Positions 15,678-23,707 of a DNA stretch of 64,000 nt are shown here, piece by piece. The notes under the pieces are model-generated. The model did no database searches. It worked only from the letters and a program-made list of their open reading frames with translations, and was not told the DNA's origin. Within the stretch, counting starts at the first letter, position 1, and every line of letters starts with the position of its first letter. The position numbers and the translations under genes are program-made. This stretch comes from Streptomyces sp. LUP47B (GTDB taxonomy: Bacteria > Actinomycetota > Actinomycetes > Streptomycetales > Streptomycetaceae). The stretch covers positions 265,922 through 329,921 of the forward strand of contig NZ_MJAH01000003.1 in assembly GCF_001746295.1 (NCBI RefSeq), in the 5' to 3' direction.

Positions 15678-17168
15678 TCACCCGGAGAAGGGGAAAGAGA
15701 AGGACTGGAAGAGCTTGGTCTGCCCGGCGTCGGCTCCGCGCATCCTCAGGGCGTAGCTGACCAGGCAGTGATCGAGCATCGAGATGCGGTCGCCCTCTTC
15801 CCTGGTGTCCTCGGACAGGTCGTCGACGAACCAGGTGATGGCCGAGCGGCCCTCGTAGCGCTCCCGGGGCGTGAAGATCAGCTCCGCGGCGCCGATCTCG
15901 CCGAGAACGTTGAGGGCGTAGCTGAACGGGAACGCGCGGTTCGCCCGGTTGTCGTCGATGCTGTTCGTCCAGTCGCCCACCCGGTCCAGATCGGGGAACG
16001 AGTCGGCCATGCGCACCAGCGCCTCGTCCGGAATCAGATCCATTCGGCCGGTCATCATCGACAGTTCGATGATGTAGGGGTAGGCGTTGCCCCGGGGGGA
16101 GAAGTTCTCCCCGGGGTCGACGATGTCGAGGACCGCCGTGACGTCCTGCATGAAGGAGTTCAGGTCGGGCAGCTGGTCCGCGAGGCGCCCCAGGTTGTGC
16201 AGTGCGATGACGTAGTACTGCGACATGTGGACCCGGGTGTTCCAGGGGATCTCGGACATCAGCTTCCTGGACTCGGCCAGGGCGTCGATCGGCTGTGTCA
16301 GATACTCCGCCCTGCCGCACATGGCAACGGCGTTGAGCATCGTCAGCAGCGGATAGACCTTCAGCCACGGAGTCGGCATCGGGTTGGGGAAGGCCGGCCA
16401 GTTCCCCACCTCGTCGGCCCGCGTCAGATACCCGAGAACCTCCGCCATGTAGTCGCGCTCGCCGTCGAAGATGTGCTCGGTGTAGCCGAGCAGCGCGATC
16501 ACGGACATCAGCATCCCGCCCACTCGCCCGCAGAAGTAGGGGATGGGGAAGTGCTCCAGCAGATTCAGCGCTTCGACGACGTGGTTCCGCTCAGCGGTGA
16601 CCAGACGGTCCCGCAGGCCCAGTTGCCCCAGGGCGAGGAAGACCGTGCAGCATGCGGAGACCCGCTCGTACTCTCCGTGCCGCCCCTGGTTCTCGTCCGG
16701 GATCGCGTCGGGAGCGATCTCGTCGAGCATGCCGAGCACCTCTGCCGGAAAGTCCCGCTCGTCGTTGACCAGCAGCGACAGGTCGAGGCCGAGCTTGGCG
16801 AACGCGTCCATGAGGATGCTTCCGGCCGTGGCCCGGTAGTAGGGGTTGGGCACGGACCGGACGGCTTCCAGCAGCGGCCCCACGGCCGGTGCCATCCAGT
16901 CACGGTCGCCGCCGGGTTCGGCGACCCTCAGCGTGAAGTCCGCCATGTCGCGGCAGAACAGGGTGTAGCCGTCGGACGGCGACACCTTCTTTGCCAGGCG
17001 GTCGAAGGCGTCGCGGATGTGTCCGGCGACAGCCGCGTCGTAGTCGATCGGGTACTGGCCGAGGCCGATGCCGCGGAGCATCCGGCTCCACGGGGTCGCG
17101 ATCATCCGGGACTCGTTGGACATGTCGCCCAGTCCGGAGACGGGGAGCGAGCGCGTGACAGAGTTCAT
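15678..17168 (-). CDS. Unrecognised all-helical protein, partner of the acyltransferase-kinase
   Basis: A 496-residue protein from ATG 17168, chosen because GAAGGA lies 9 nt upstream; a further in-frame ATG at 17201 has no ribosome site. There is no signal peptide. The protein is built of amphipathic helices of similar length, with recurring elements such as LVNDERDFPAEVLGML and IFDGERDYMAEVLGYL (about residues 125-140 and 220-235 from this start). This hints at an alpha/alpha-toroid or helical-repeat fold. The DDxxD/NSE metal motifs of class I terpene synthases and the DxDD motif of class II cyclases are absent. It follows the acyltransferase-kinase gene by 148 nt on the same strand. I do not know its function. 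Confidence 0.78.
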   Translation of the reverse strand: MNSVTRSLPVSGLGDMSNESRMIATPWSRMLRGIGLGQYPIDYDAAVAGHIRDAFDRLAKKVSPSDGYTLFCRDMADFTLRVAEPGGDRDWMAPAVGPLLEAVRSVPNPYYRATAGSILMDAFAKLGLDLSLLVNDERDFPAEVLGMLDEIAPDAIPDENQGRHGEYERVSACCTVFLALGQLGLRDRLVTAERNHVVEALNLLEHFPIPYFCGRVGGMLMSVIALLGYTEHIFDGERDYMAEVLGYLTRADEVGNWPAFPNPMPTPWLKVYPLLTMLNAVAMCGRAEYLTQPIDALAESRKLMSEIPWNTRVHMSQYYVIALHNLGRLADQLPDLNSFMQDVTAVLDIVDPGENFSPRGNAYPYIIELSMMTGRMDLIPDEALVRMADSFPDLDRVGDWTNSIDDNRANRAFPFSYALNVLGEIGAAELIFTPRERYEGRSAITWFVDDLSEDTREEGDRISMLDHCLVSYALRMRGADAGQTKLFQSFSFPFSG

Positions 17169-17316
17169 GAGGCCGGTCCTTCGATGGGAACGGTTGTCCA
17201 TCCGGCCCGGGAACGGGCGGATGTGATAAGGGAGTTGGGGCCGGGCAGACGTGAAGGTGCCCGCCCCGGCGAGGGGACGGCCGCAGGAAGGGCGACCGTC
17301 CCCCGGGGTTGTGCCG

Positions 17317-20300
17317 TCAGCTGTCGAGATAGGGCAGCGGGGGTACGGCGAGGCCCAGGAACTCGGTCCTGCTTCCCTCCAGCATCTGCAGGGCCCAGTT
17401 CAGCCACTTGATGCCCTCGCAGTAGATGGCGACCGGGCGGCGCTGGGTCTGGTAGGTGTCCACGAGGGTGCCGTCCAGTTCCTTCTGAAAGTGGAAGGGG
17501 GGCATCGCCGTGAAGTGCTGGCCCATCATGAACACGAACCGGATCAGCCAGTACGGGTCGTCCCGCAGGTAGGGCGAGTCGGGATCGTCAAGACCCAGCG
17601 CGGCCGTCATGACGGTGGCGAAGTGGTCCTCCATGCCTTGGGGTGCCTCGGTGTCGACGCTGCCGCCGCTCGCGATCACGTCCCGTATCCGGTACGCCTT
17701 CTGGTACGGGTTGCCGTGCAGGAACGCGATGTCGACGTGGGGAGTCCTGCCTTCGCCGGCGTCGACGCTCATCGTGAACTGCTCGAAGTGGATCTCGTCG
17801 TAGTGACCGATGGAGTTGTGCCACGGCTTGTTGTCGTACATCGCGTCGTCGCGAGTCTCCTTGCCGTCGCTCTTGAAGCCGATGGCCCGCGGGTCGAGGA
17901 ACCTGATCCCCAGCGCGGCGGGGGTGATGGCCGCCAGGGCCGCGTCGATGTCCTCTCGCGGTGCCCCGGATTCGATCAGTCGCTGGGCGTGCCGTAGCGG
18001 GTCGTCGTTGGTGATCTTGATGTTCTCGGTGTTCGTGTCGCCCATGACGAGGGAGTGGAAGGCCGGTTCCAGTAACTCCGCGAACTCCGGCGTGGCACGG
18101 AACCGCTCCAGCAGAGCCGAGTGGTTGAGGTACGAGACTCCGTTGACGACGATCCGGTCGGTGTCCAGGAGATGCGCGCCGAAGGTTTGCGGTGCCGTAC
18201 GGCGGCACAGATCCAGCCGGTCCTCGATCTTCCTGAAGTACGAGGTGTCCAGCGTCTCACCCGGTGCCGGTACCCGGCCCACGCTGTGGACCTCGTCGTT
18301 CAGCACCCGGATGATCTGCTCGTAGAGCCGGGCGACCACGGCGGGCGGCGGGGTGTGCTTCTCGACGTATCGGCTGACCTCCTCGCCCGCGACGTAGCTC
18401 ATCTCGTAGATGACTTCCCGATCCACCGTGCGGTCGCCGGACCGCAGATGCGACGGGACGGGTGCGTCACGCTCCAGGACGGAGAAGACCTCGGGGAAGT
18501 AGCCGCGCACCGGTTCGGGCAGAGACTGCAGGAACTCGGCCTGTTTCCTGGCCTTTGTGAACGGCGGGAGCATCACGCCTTCCCCCTCCGGGTTCCAGCG
18601 CGCGGTCGTCAGCGCCTCGCTGAGGATCTTCCGGACGGTGACGTGCTCCTCCCCTTCCCTGCGGATGAAGACGGTCATGGACTCGCTTCCGCCCTGACCG
18701 AAGCCGACGATCGTCTCGTCGGTGTTGATGTAGGCGTAGACCGTGCTGGAGAGAACGCGGCGGCTGCGAGCGTTGGCCAGGACACGTTCGTTCTCCTCGG
18801 TCAGGGCGAGGACGCAGGCGTACTCCAGCGCGTCGAGGGCGGGGTTGACCCGCTTTCTCCAGGTCTCGGCCGGCTCCGTGACGGCGACGACATGGATGGC
18901 GTACGGTCCGGTGTCGACGTCGGCCGCCGCCGGCTGCGAGTCGAGGGCGACGATCTGGCAGTTGCCGTTGAGGTGGATCGGCCGTACCTCGGTGTCGAGG
19001 GCGCCGTCCCGGAGCACGGCGCGGGTGGCGTCCTGCAGATCCTTGCGTGACTGGATCGGCATGCCGTCCGGGGAGACGAGGGGAATCCCGGCCGCGGTGA
19101 GACCGTTCAGGATCCGATCCCGCACCTCCTCGGGCGTCTGTTGGGCGCTCAGGGTGACCGCGTCGGCAGGCGAGATGGCTCCGGAGACGGCCAGGGCCGT
19201 GAGCCAGCCCGGGACGTCGCCCCCTTCGAGGTAGTGGTCGCTCTGCGCGAGCAGGGCGGGCCGGTGCTGGGCGAGGGTGTTGAACAGCAGGAACTGGTAG
19301 ACGATCCGCTGTCCCACCGGGTGGTGGCAGCCGTCCGGGCGCAGGCCCGCGAGCGTCCTGTCGTGCATGTCGTACGCTGCCGGCCGGGTGTCCAGCAGTA
19401 TCCGTGTCCTGCGGGCCGGCGCCTGGTCGTCGAGGTCGGACGGGCCGCCGAAGTGGAAGACGAGGACCTCCGGACGGGTCGTGTGGAGTGTCCGCGCACG
19501 GACGTCGCCGGCCGCGTCCCGCACCGTGAGTTCCACGTAGGCCTTGCCCAGCAGCGTGGAGTCGCCCGCGGTGATCCTCTTCTTCGTCCGCGCCCTGATG
19601 ACGAGTTCGCCCTGGTCGGTGGCGATGCGCTCGCTGTGACCCCGGGTGTGCTGGAAGATCTCCAGGAACCGGTAGAACGTCGGCGAGCCCTCCCGGTCGG
19701 GGCGCAGCATCTCCGCGGTGATGACGCGCCCGAGGGTGCGGGAGAAGTAGTCGTCGCAGAAGTCGTTCTCGGCAGCGAGGCGGAACAGCTCCTGCAGGAG
19801 GTGGTAGTCCTCGCGCGTCAGCTCCCGCCCCGAGCCGTACAGCTCCTCCAGCCGGGACATCAGGGCGCTCACCACGTTGACGGCGCGCAGGAACCCGGCG
19901 GTGTCCTCATGGCTTCCCGTGTAGGCCATGACGGGGGCGACGACATGGTTGTCCTGCAGCAGCCTGACGGACTTCGCCCCCAGCCCGAGCTCCAGCACCA
20001 TGTCCGCGTCGAGACCGTTCAGGCTTTCACAGGTGTCACGGGAGGCCATGACCCGATCCGTCATGGCCAGGACGCCCTCGCGGACGTCGTGTGCGGTGGT
20101 CAGCAGTGACATGTCGTGGTTCGACACCACAGGGACGCGGGGGCTGTCGAAGTGGATCCGGTGAGTGGCGAAGAACTGCTCCAAGGCATCCCGGGCGGGA
20201 CGCATGCGCGCGGAGTGGGCGAGGAAGACGGTCGGCTCCTTCAGTTCCGACATGGTCGCGTTCGCGAAGGAGGCGACGAAGGCGTCGAACTCGGGCCGGA

Positions 20301-21084
20301 CCCCGGAGCGGACGTAGAGGTTCGCCTGTGTCGGGGCGTAGGTCTTGTGCAACTCGACGTCCGTGAGCGGGAAGGTCGTCCGTAACCCGTCCAGGACCAC
20401 CGCGAGGACGTCCGGGCTCTGCGCCTTCACGGCAACCACGTGATAGGGCTCTCCGACCAGGGGTGTCTGCCGGACGGACTCGTCCAGATAGGAGGCGACG
20501 GTCCGGGCGAAGGACTCGTCCGAGTTCTGCGCGCCGGCGGCCTGGAGCATCAGCGGCGTGAACACCTGGGCGATCCGGGTGCCGTCGAAGACGGAGAGGG
20601 AGCCGCTTGCCACCGCGGCCGTCAGGATGCCGAAGCTCTCGCCGGTGTAGGCGGCGAAGTCGACCGGGACCCCGTTCTTCGCGATCCGGTCGCGCAGATA
20701 CGCGTCCAGAGCGAGGCTGTGCACCAGCAAAGCCGCCCCGATGAAGCCCTGGCGCTCCATCCTGCCCTCGGGAAGGTTGTCGGGGTCCAGGAGAAGCAGG
20801 TCCGGACGGGCGGGAAAACCGAGTGCTCGGGCAGCTTCGCGGTAGATGTGGGTGATTTCGGGGACGCCGGAGTCGAGGAGCAGCCGGCCGAGATCCCGGT
20901 AGAAGGCCCGGCTGCCGAGGCCGGGGAAGAACCCGGCCACGCGGATTCTGTCCGTCGTGCTGAGGACGTCTTCGACGAGCGCGGGGCGCGCGTCAGCGGC
21001 CGGTGCGGGGTGGGCGCGGGTGGGTGCATGAGACAGGGAGGGGGACACAAGTATCGCCTCTCGGGTTCTTCTGGGCGGGAACAT
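17317..21084 (-). CDS. Acyltransferase-kinase fusion protein
   Basis: Up to 1255 residues. Residues 48-385 resemble malonyl-CoA:ACP transacylases (FabD/AT): FPGLGSRAF (53-61) is the oxyanion loop, GESFG (148-152) carries the nucleophile Ser150 in place of GHSxG, and LAHSARM (288-294) supplies His290. Residues 400-780 are a large unassigned middle part. Residues 785-1255 look like a protein-kinase/aminoglycoside-kinase-like fold: VTVRKI with Lys819, a hinge-like YEMSYVAGEE (893-902), the catalytic loop MGDTNTEN with Asp1016 and Asn1021, and a metal-binding FLDPR with Asp1064. No ketosynthase or ACP is nearby. The ATG at 21084 has AAAGGTGAG upstream; a GTG at 21048 with GAGAGG is an alternative start. 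Confidence 0.86.
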   Translation of the reverse strand: MFPPRRTREAILVSPSLSHAPTRAHPAPAADARPALVEDVLSTTDRIRVAGFFPGLGSRAFYRDLGRLLLDSGVPEITHIYREAARALGFPARPDLLLLDPDNLPEGRMERQGFIGAALLVHSLALDAYLRDRIAKNGVPVDFAAYTGESFGILTAAVASGSLSVFDGTRIAQVFTPLMLQAAGAQNSDESFARTVASYLDESVRQTPLVGEPYHVVAVKAQSPDVLAVVLDGLRTTFPLTDVELHKTYAPTQANLYVRSGVRPEFDAFVASFANATMSELKEPTVFLAHSARMRPARDALEQFFATHRIHFDSPRVPVVSNHDMSLLTTAHDVREGVLAMTDRVMASRDTCESLNGLDADMVLELGLGAKSVRLLQDNHVVAPVMAYTGSHEDTAGFLRAVNVVSALMSRLEELYGSGRELTREDYHLLQELFRLAAENDFCDDYFSRTLGRVITAEMLRPDREGSPTFYRFLEIFQHTRGHSERIATDQGELVIRARTKKRITAGDSTLLGKAYVELTVRDAAGDVRARTLHTTRPEVLVFHFGGPSDLDDQAPARRTRILLDTRPAAYDMHDRTLAGLRPDGCHHPVGQRIVYQFLLFNTLAQHRPALLAQSDHYLEGGDVPGWLTALAVSGAISPADAVTLSAQQTPEEVRDRILNGLTAAGIPLVSPDGMPIQSRKDLQDATRAVLRDGALDTEVRPIHLNGNCQIVALDSQPAAADVDTGPYAIHVVAVTEPAETWRKRVNPALDALEYACVLALTEENERVLANARSRRVLSSTVYAYINTDETIVGFGQGGSESMTVFIRREGEEHVTVRKILSEALTTARWNPEGEGVMLPPFTKARKQAEFLQSLPEPVRGYFPEVFSVLERDAPVPSHLRSGDRTVDREVIYEMSYVAGEEVSRYVEKHTPPPAVVARLYEQIIRVLNDEVHSVGRVPAPGETLDTSYFRKIEDRLDLCRRTAPQTFGAHLLDTDRIVVNGVSYLNHSALLERFRATPEFAELLEPAFHSLVMGDTNTENIKITNDDPLRHAQRLIESGAPREDIDAALAAITPAALGIRFLDPRAIGFKSDGKETRDDAMYDNKPWHNSIGHYDEIHFEQFTMSVDAGEGRTPHVDIAFLHGNPYQKAYRIRDVIASGGSVDTEAPQGMEDHFATVMTAALGLDDPDSPYLRDDPYWLIRFVFMMGQHFTAMPPFHFQKELDGTLVDTYQTQRRPVAIYCEGIKWLNWALQMLEGSRTEFLGLAVPPLPYLDS

Positions 21085-21279
21085 CGCACGCTCACCTTTG
21101 GGCGCGGGGAATCCTCACTCGCGAGTACGAAATGAATTCTTCCGCTCGCTCGAACCTGTTTCCACACATTCCGGTACAGGGTTTTTCAAGCCTCTGCGGG
21201 TCTCTGTAGGGGAATGTCAGAGAAGAGAAAAGGAACTGGCCGGAGAGATGAAAGGGCCAATTCTCGGCAAAACTTAAGA

Positions 21280-21316
21280 ATCGGTGTCGGGAGCCCGCCG
21301 GGCTCTCGACACCGAT
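21280..21316. repeat. 37-bp near-perfect palindrome
   Basis: ATCGGTGTCGGGAGCCCG (21280-21297) and CGGGCTCTCGACACCGAT (21299-21316) pair over 18 bp with one G-T wobble around a single C. It lies 196 nt upstream of the acyltransferase-kinase start and 99 nt upstream of the ArsR gene. It could be an attenuator or a large operator. Confidence 0.7.
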
Positions 21317-21350
21317 GCGTCACGGCGAGGGGCGGCTCGCGCGGCCGCAA

Positions 21351-21372
21351 CGCATCGATTATCGTCGATGCG
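21351..21372. promoter_or_regulatory. Likely ArsR operator
   Basis: CGCATCGA and TCGATGCG are perfect 8-bp arms around TTATCG, 43 nt before the ArsR start codon. Size, AT-rich centre and position all fit an ArsR/SmtB-type autoregulatory operator. Confidence 0.55.
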
Positions 21373-21414
21373 ACCACAGTCGGCTCCGCTTCGGCACCGG
21401 AAGGCGCATGACAC

Positions 21415-21774
21415 ATGCCCGTGACAGGCGACCTCGCCACCCTGATCGAACCCCTCAAGGCGCTCGCCAACCCCGTGCGGTTCCAGGTGCTGCAGTGGCT
21501 GCGTGATCCGGAAGAGCATTTTCCGGTCGATCCGGCTGTCACCGATCCACGCACGGTCGGCGTCTGTGTCAGTCACATCCAGGCCAAGACCGGACTCGCG
21601 CAGTCGACGGTCTCGGCCTATATGGCGGTGCTCGAACGCGCGGGTCTCGTGCGCTCCACGCGTGTCGGGAAGTGGACGCACTACCGGCGCGACGAAGAAC
21701 GTATCGCCTCGGTCGTCGAGGAGTTCAAACGGGAGGTCGGGGAAGCGCGCACCGGAGATCTGCTTTCCCCGTGA
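21415..21774 (+). CDS. ArsR-family transcriptional regulator
   Basis: A 119-residue winged-helix regulator. The family opening is LIEPLKALANPVRFQVLQWL at about residues 9-28, and the recognition helix is in KTGLAQSTVSAYMAVLERAGLV, written in parts as KTGLAQSTVS and AYMAVLERAGLV. I see only one cysteine (VCVSHI) in the position range of metal-site helices, so classical metal sensing is not supported; a metabolite or redox signal is possible. It is divergent from the acyltransferase-kinase gene and is the most likely direct regulator of that operon. The start ATG is at the N-terminus of the conserved region. Confidence 0.9.
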   Translation: MPVTGDLATLIEPLKALANPVRFQVLQWLRDPEEHFPVDPAVTDPRTVGVCVSHIQAKTGLAQSTVSAYMAVLERAGLVRSTRVGKWTHYRRDEERIASVVEEFKREVGEARTGDLLSP

Positions 21775-21814
21775 GCGCCGGGCCCGGACCGCCGCCGTGA
21801 CCCAGGCCCGTCCG

Positions 21815-22471
21815 TCAGGCCTGTGCGGTCTCGCCGGAAGTGCCCGTCGGGCTTTCGGGCGCGGACGCGGGCGGGCAACTGGTCCGCAGGCGCGGCAGCA
21901 TGCCCGACGCGGCGAGTCCGGGCAGGAGGAGTCGCCACAGTGCGGAGACCCGCGCGGGCAGGTCCTTCCGGCTGCTGTAGGCCTCCGACATCACCTGCAA
22001 ACCGGTGAACGCGCCGACGATCGTCGCGGCGACCTCCGACAGGTCGGCCCCCGGCAGGAGTTCGCCCTGCTTCTCGGCCTGACGCAGGAGATCCTCCACC
22101 ACGGTGATCGACTGGTTGTACGGAGCCTGGGCCGAGGCCGAGAAGGACGACCGCTCAACGGCCAGCCGCACACTGGCCCGCAGCACCATGTCCGTCTGCA
22201 GCCGGGTCGAGAACGACAGCGTGAGGTCGATGACGGCCTGCAGCTTCACCGGTTGCTCCGGCACCACCAGGGCGTCGCCCTGAGCCTCCGCCAGCGCGGC
22301 GGCGATCGCCTCCTTCGAGGGGAAGTGGTGGTACAGCGCGCCGCGGGTGAGGCCGGCCCTGGCGAGGATCTCGTTGGTGCTCGCCGCGTCGTAGCCGCGC
22401 TCGCCGAACACCGCAGCGGCGGCCTCCAGGATGGAGTGTCTCGACCTGATGCCTCGCTCCTGTCGGGCCAT
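21815..22471 (-). CDS. Gamma-butyrolactone receptor-like TetR regulator (ArpA/ScbR type)
   Basis: A 218-residue TetR protein of the GBL-receptor group. The N-terminus MARQERGIRSRHSILEAAAA, FGERGYDAASTNEILARAG and TRGALYHHFPSKEAIA are near-signature for ArpA/ScbR homologues. The C-terminal half keeps the helical ligand pocket region with a Trp in SALWRLLLPGLAASG. The ATG at 22471 has GAGGA 8 nt upstream. An ARE-like box lies 28-55 bp upstream of its start. Its nearest partners are the AfsA-type synthase and the orphan response regulator. It probably represses its own gene and others until a GBL binds. Confidence 0.92.
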   Translation of the reverse strand: MARQERGIRSRHSILEAAAAVFGERGYDAASTNEILARAGLTRGALYHHFPSKEAIAAALAEAQGDALVVPEQPVKLQAVIDLTLSFSTRLQTDMVLRASVRLAVERSSFSASAQAPYNQSITVVEDLLRQAEKQGELLPGADLSEVAATIVGAFTGLQVMSEAYSSRKDLPARVSALWRLLLPGLAASGMLPRLRTSCPPASAPESPTGTSGETAQA

Positions 22472-22498
22472 CGTGGGATCCTCGCATCTCAGGCTCGA

Positions 22499-22526
22499 AA
22501 ACATACAGACTTGCCTGCACTATATT
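22499..22526. promoter_or_regulatory. ARE-like box before the GBL-receptor gene
   Basis: ACATACAGAC at 22501-22510 matches the left half of the autoregulatory elements bound by GBL receptors (ACAwACnnnC). The right half is degenerate. The same decamer recurs in inverted orientation before afsA. Confidence 0.45.
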
Positions 22527-22567
22527 CCACCGGCGCAGTGCCCTCATGCGCCCGGAGCCCTACTGAG

Positions 22568-23302
22568 TCATGCGTGCCCGATCCGAAAGCCGACACCGCG
22601 CACCGTGACGATCCAGTGGCTCGATCCGAGCTTGCTCCGGAGGCTGCTGACGTGCGTGTCGATGGTACGGCCGCGGTGCGACCACTCGTCGTCCCATACC
22701 AGACTCAGCAATTGACGGCGGGAAAGGGTGGTCCCCGGCTGCGAGACGAGCTGGTACAGCAGATCGAACTCCTTGGGCGTGAGGTCCACCCGCCGTCCCT
22801 CCAGCAGGAGTTCGCGTGCCCCGGCGTCGATGCGCAGCGGGCCGTGCGTGATGACCTGTGCCGTTGGTGCGGACCGAGGGTGGGCCCGGCGCAGCACCGC
22901 TTCCATCCGGGCGAGCAGCTCCCGCAAGCCGTAGGGCTTGACGAGGTAGTCGTCGGCACCGGCCTGCAGCCCGAGCACACAGTCCAGTTCGGCGTCGCGC
23001 ACGGTCATGGAGATGATCGGCACGCTCCCGAGCACGCGGATCCGGCGGCACACCTCGAGGCCGTCCAGGTCGGGAAGGTCGAGGTCCAGCAGGACCATGT
23101 CGACACCACTGTGGGCCTGAAGTGCTTCCGCGCCGGTGGACACACTGTCGGCCAGATATCCGTGCCTGCGCAGCTCCTGCGCCAGATCCTCGGCGGCGCG
23201 GGCGTCGTTCTCGACGACGAGAACCTGCAAGGCCTGTCCTCCGGCCGGCGTCTGCCCTCTCCCGCTGTGTGGTCTCGTCAGATCCATGACCTGTCGATTC
23301 AC
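22568..23302 (-). CDS. OmpR-type response regulator, orphan
   Basis: A 244-residue response regulator. The receiver keeps the acidic pocket (VVENDARAAED, near residues 29-39), the phosphoacceptor Asp73 in LLDLDLPDLDG, Ser98 and Lys122 in VKPYG. A winged-helix DNA-binding domain follows with LTPKEFDLLYQLVSQPG and VSSLRSKLGSSHWIVTVRGVGFRIG, the latter in parts VSSLRSKLG and SSHWIVTVRGVGFRIG. No histidine kinase gene is adjacent. In GBL loci such orphan OmpR proteins (the JadR1 type) activate antibiotic clusters. The GTG start at 23302 is preceded by AAGGAG 7 nt upstream; longer forms lack a ribosome site. Confidence 0.9.
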   Translation of the reverse strand: MNRQVMDLTRPHSGRGQTPAGGQALQVLVVENDARAAEDLAQELRRHGYLADSVSTGAEALQAHSGVDMVLLDLDLPDLDGLEVCRRIRVLGSVPIISMTVRDAELDCVLGLQAGADDYLVKPYGLRELLARMEAVLRRAHPRSAPTAQVITHGPLRIDAGARELLLEGRRVDLTPKEFDLLYQLVSQPGTTLSRRQLLSLVWDDEWSHRGRTIDTHVSSLRSKLGSSHWIVTVRGVGFRIGHA

Positions 23303-23368
23303 CGCACGCTCCTTCCCCCAAAGGACACAACATCGAACTGTTGAGCGCAAATCCCACGGGAATGTACC

Positions 23369-23388
23369 AGGCAAGGTTGTCGGTTTGT
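23369..23388. promoter_or_regulatory. ARE-like box before the response regulator gene
   Basis: GTCGGTTTGT (23379-23388) is the complement of ACAAACCGAC, matching GBL-receptor operator half-sites. It lies 77-86 bp upstream of the response-regulator GTG, in the divergent region shared with afsA. Confidence 0.45.
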
Positions 23389-23590
23389 CAACGCGGCCAG
23401 GCAGGGCTGCTCGCCCGAAGAGCCGACATGTCAAGCGGTCGGCAGATCGCTTATCTGCAGGGAAATATGATGGCATTCCCGACTAAACATCTCTTCGCTG
23501 AGCCTGATCGGCGCGTGACATGCAAATGAGGCGGGTGTAGCGATCATGTTAACCCGGCAGGTCCGCCTGCCTTTGTCGATGTTTTACTTT

Positions 23591-23616
23591 AAAACCAAGC
23601 TGACCTGTCTGTATGT
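23591..23616. promoter_or_regulatory. ARE-like box before afsA
   Basis: AAAACCAAGC (23591-23600) and GTCTGTATGT (23607-23616) give both halves of an ARE-type palindrome. On the opposite strand it reads ACATACAGAC ... GGTTTT. It is about 92 bp upstream of the afsA start codon and is the best of the three sites. Confidence 0.55.
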
Positions 23617-23707
23617 TCGAGGGGTGCGCGTTCCGTTGGTGACGGGGGAACGGGGGCGGGCGCACGGGTGGTCGGCCCCTGTCCATGAACAGAGACAGGA
23701 GCGCAGC

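Noticed and set aside
15678..17168. Call of the helical protein as a terpene cyclase
   Set aside because: No DDxxD, NSE or DxDD motifs and the wrong helical spacing; kept as unknown.
14175..17411. A 1078-codon open frame on the plus strand spanning the MFS gene and the opposite strand of the helical-protein gene
   Set aside because: It is a second frame of the MFS gene and the antisense of the helical-protein gene; no start signal and Arg/Gly/Pro-rich composition typical of GC-rich shadow frames.
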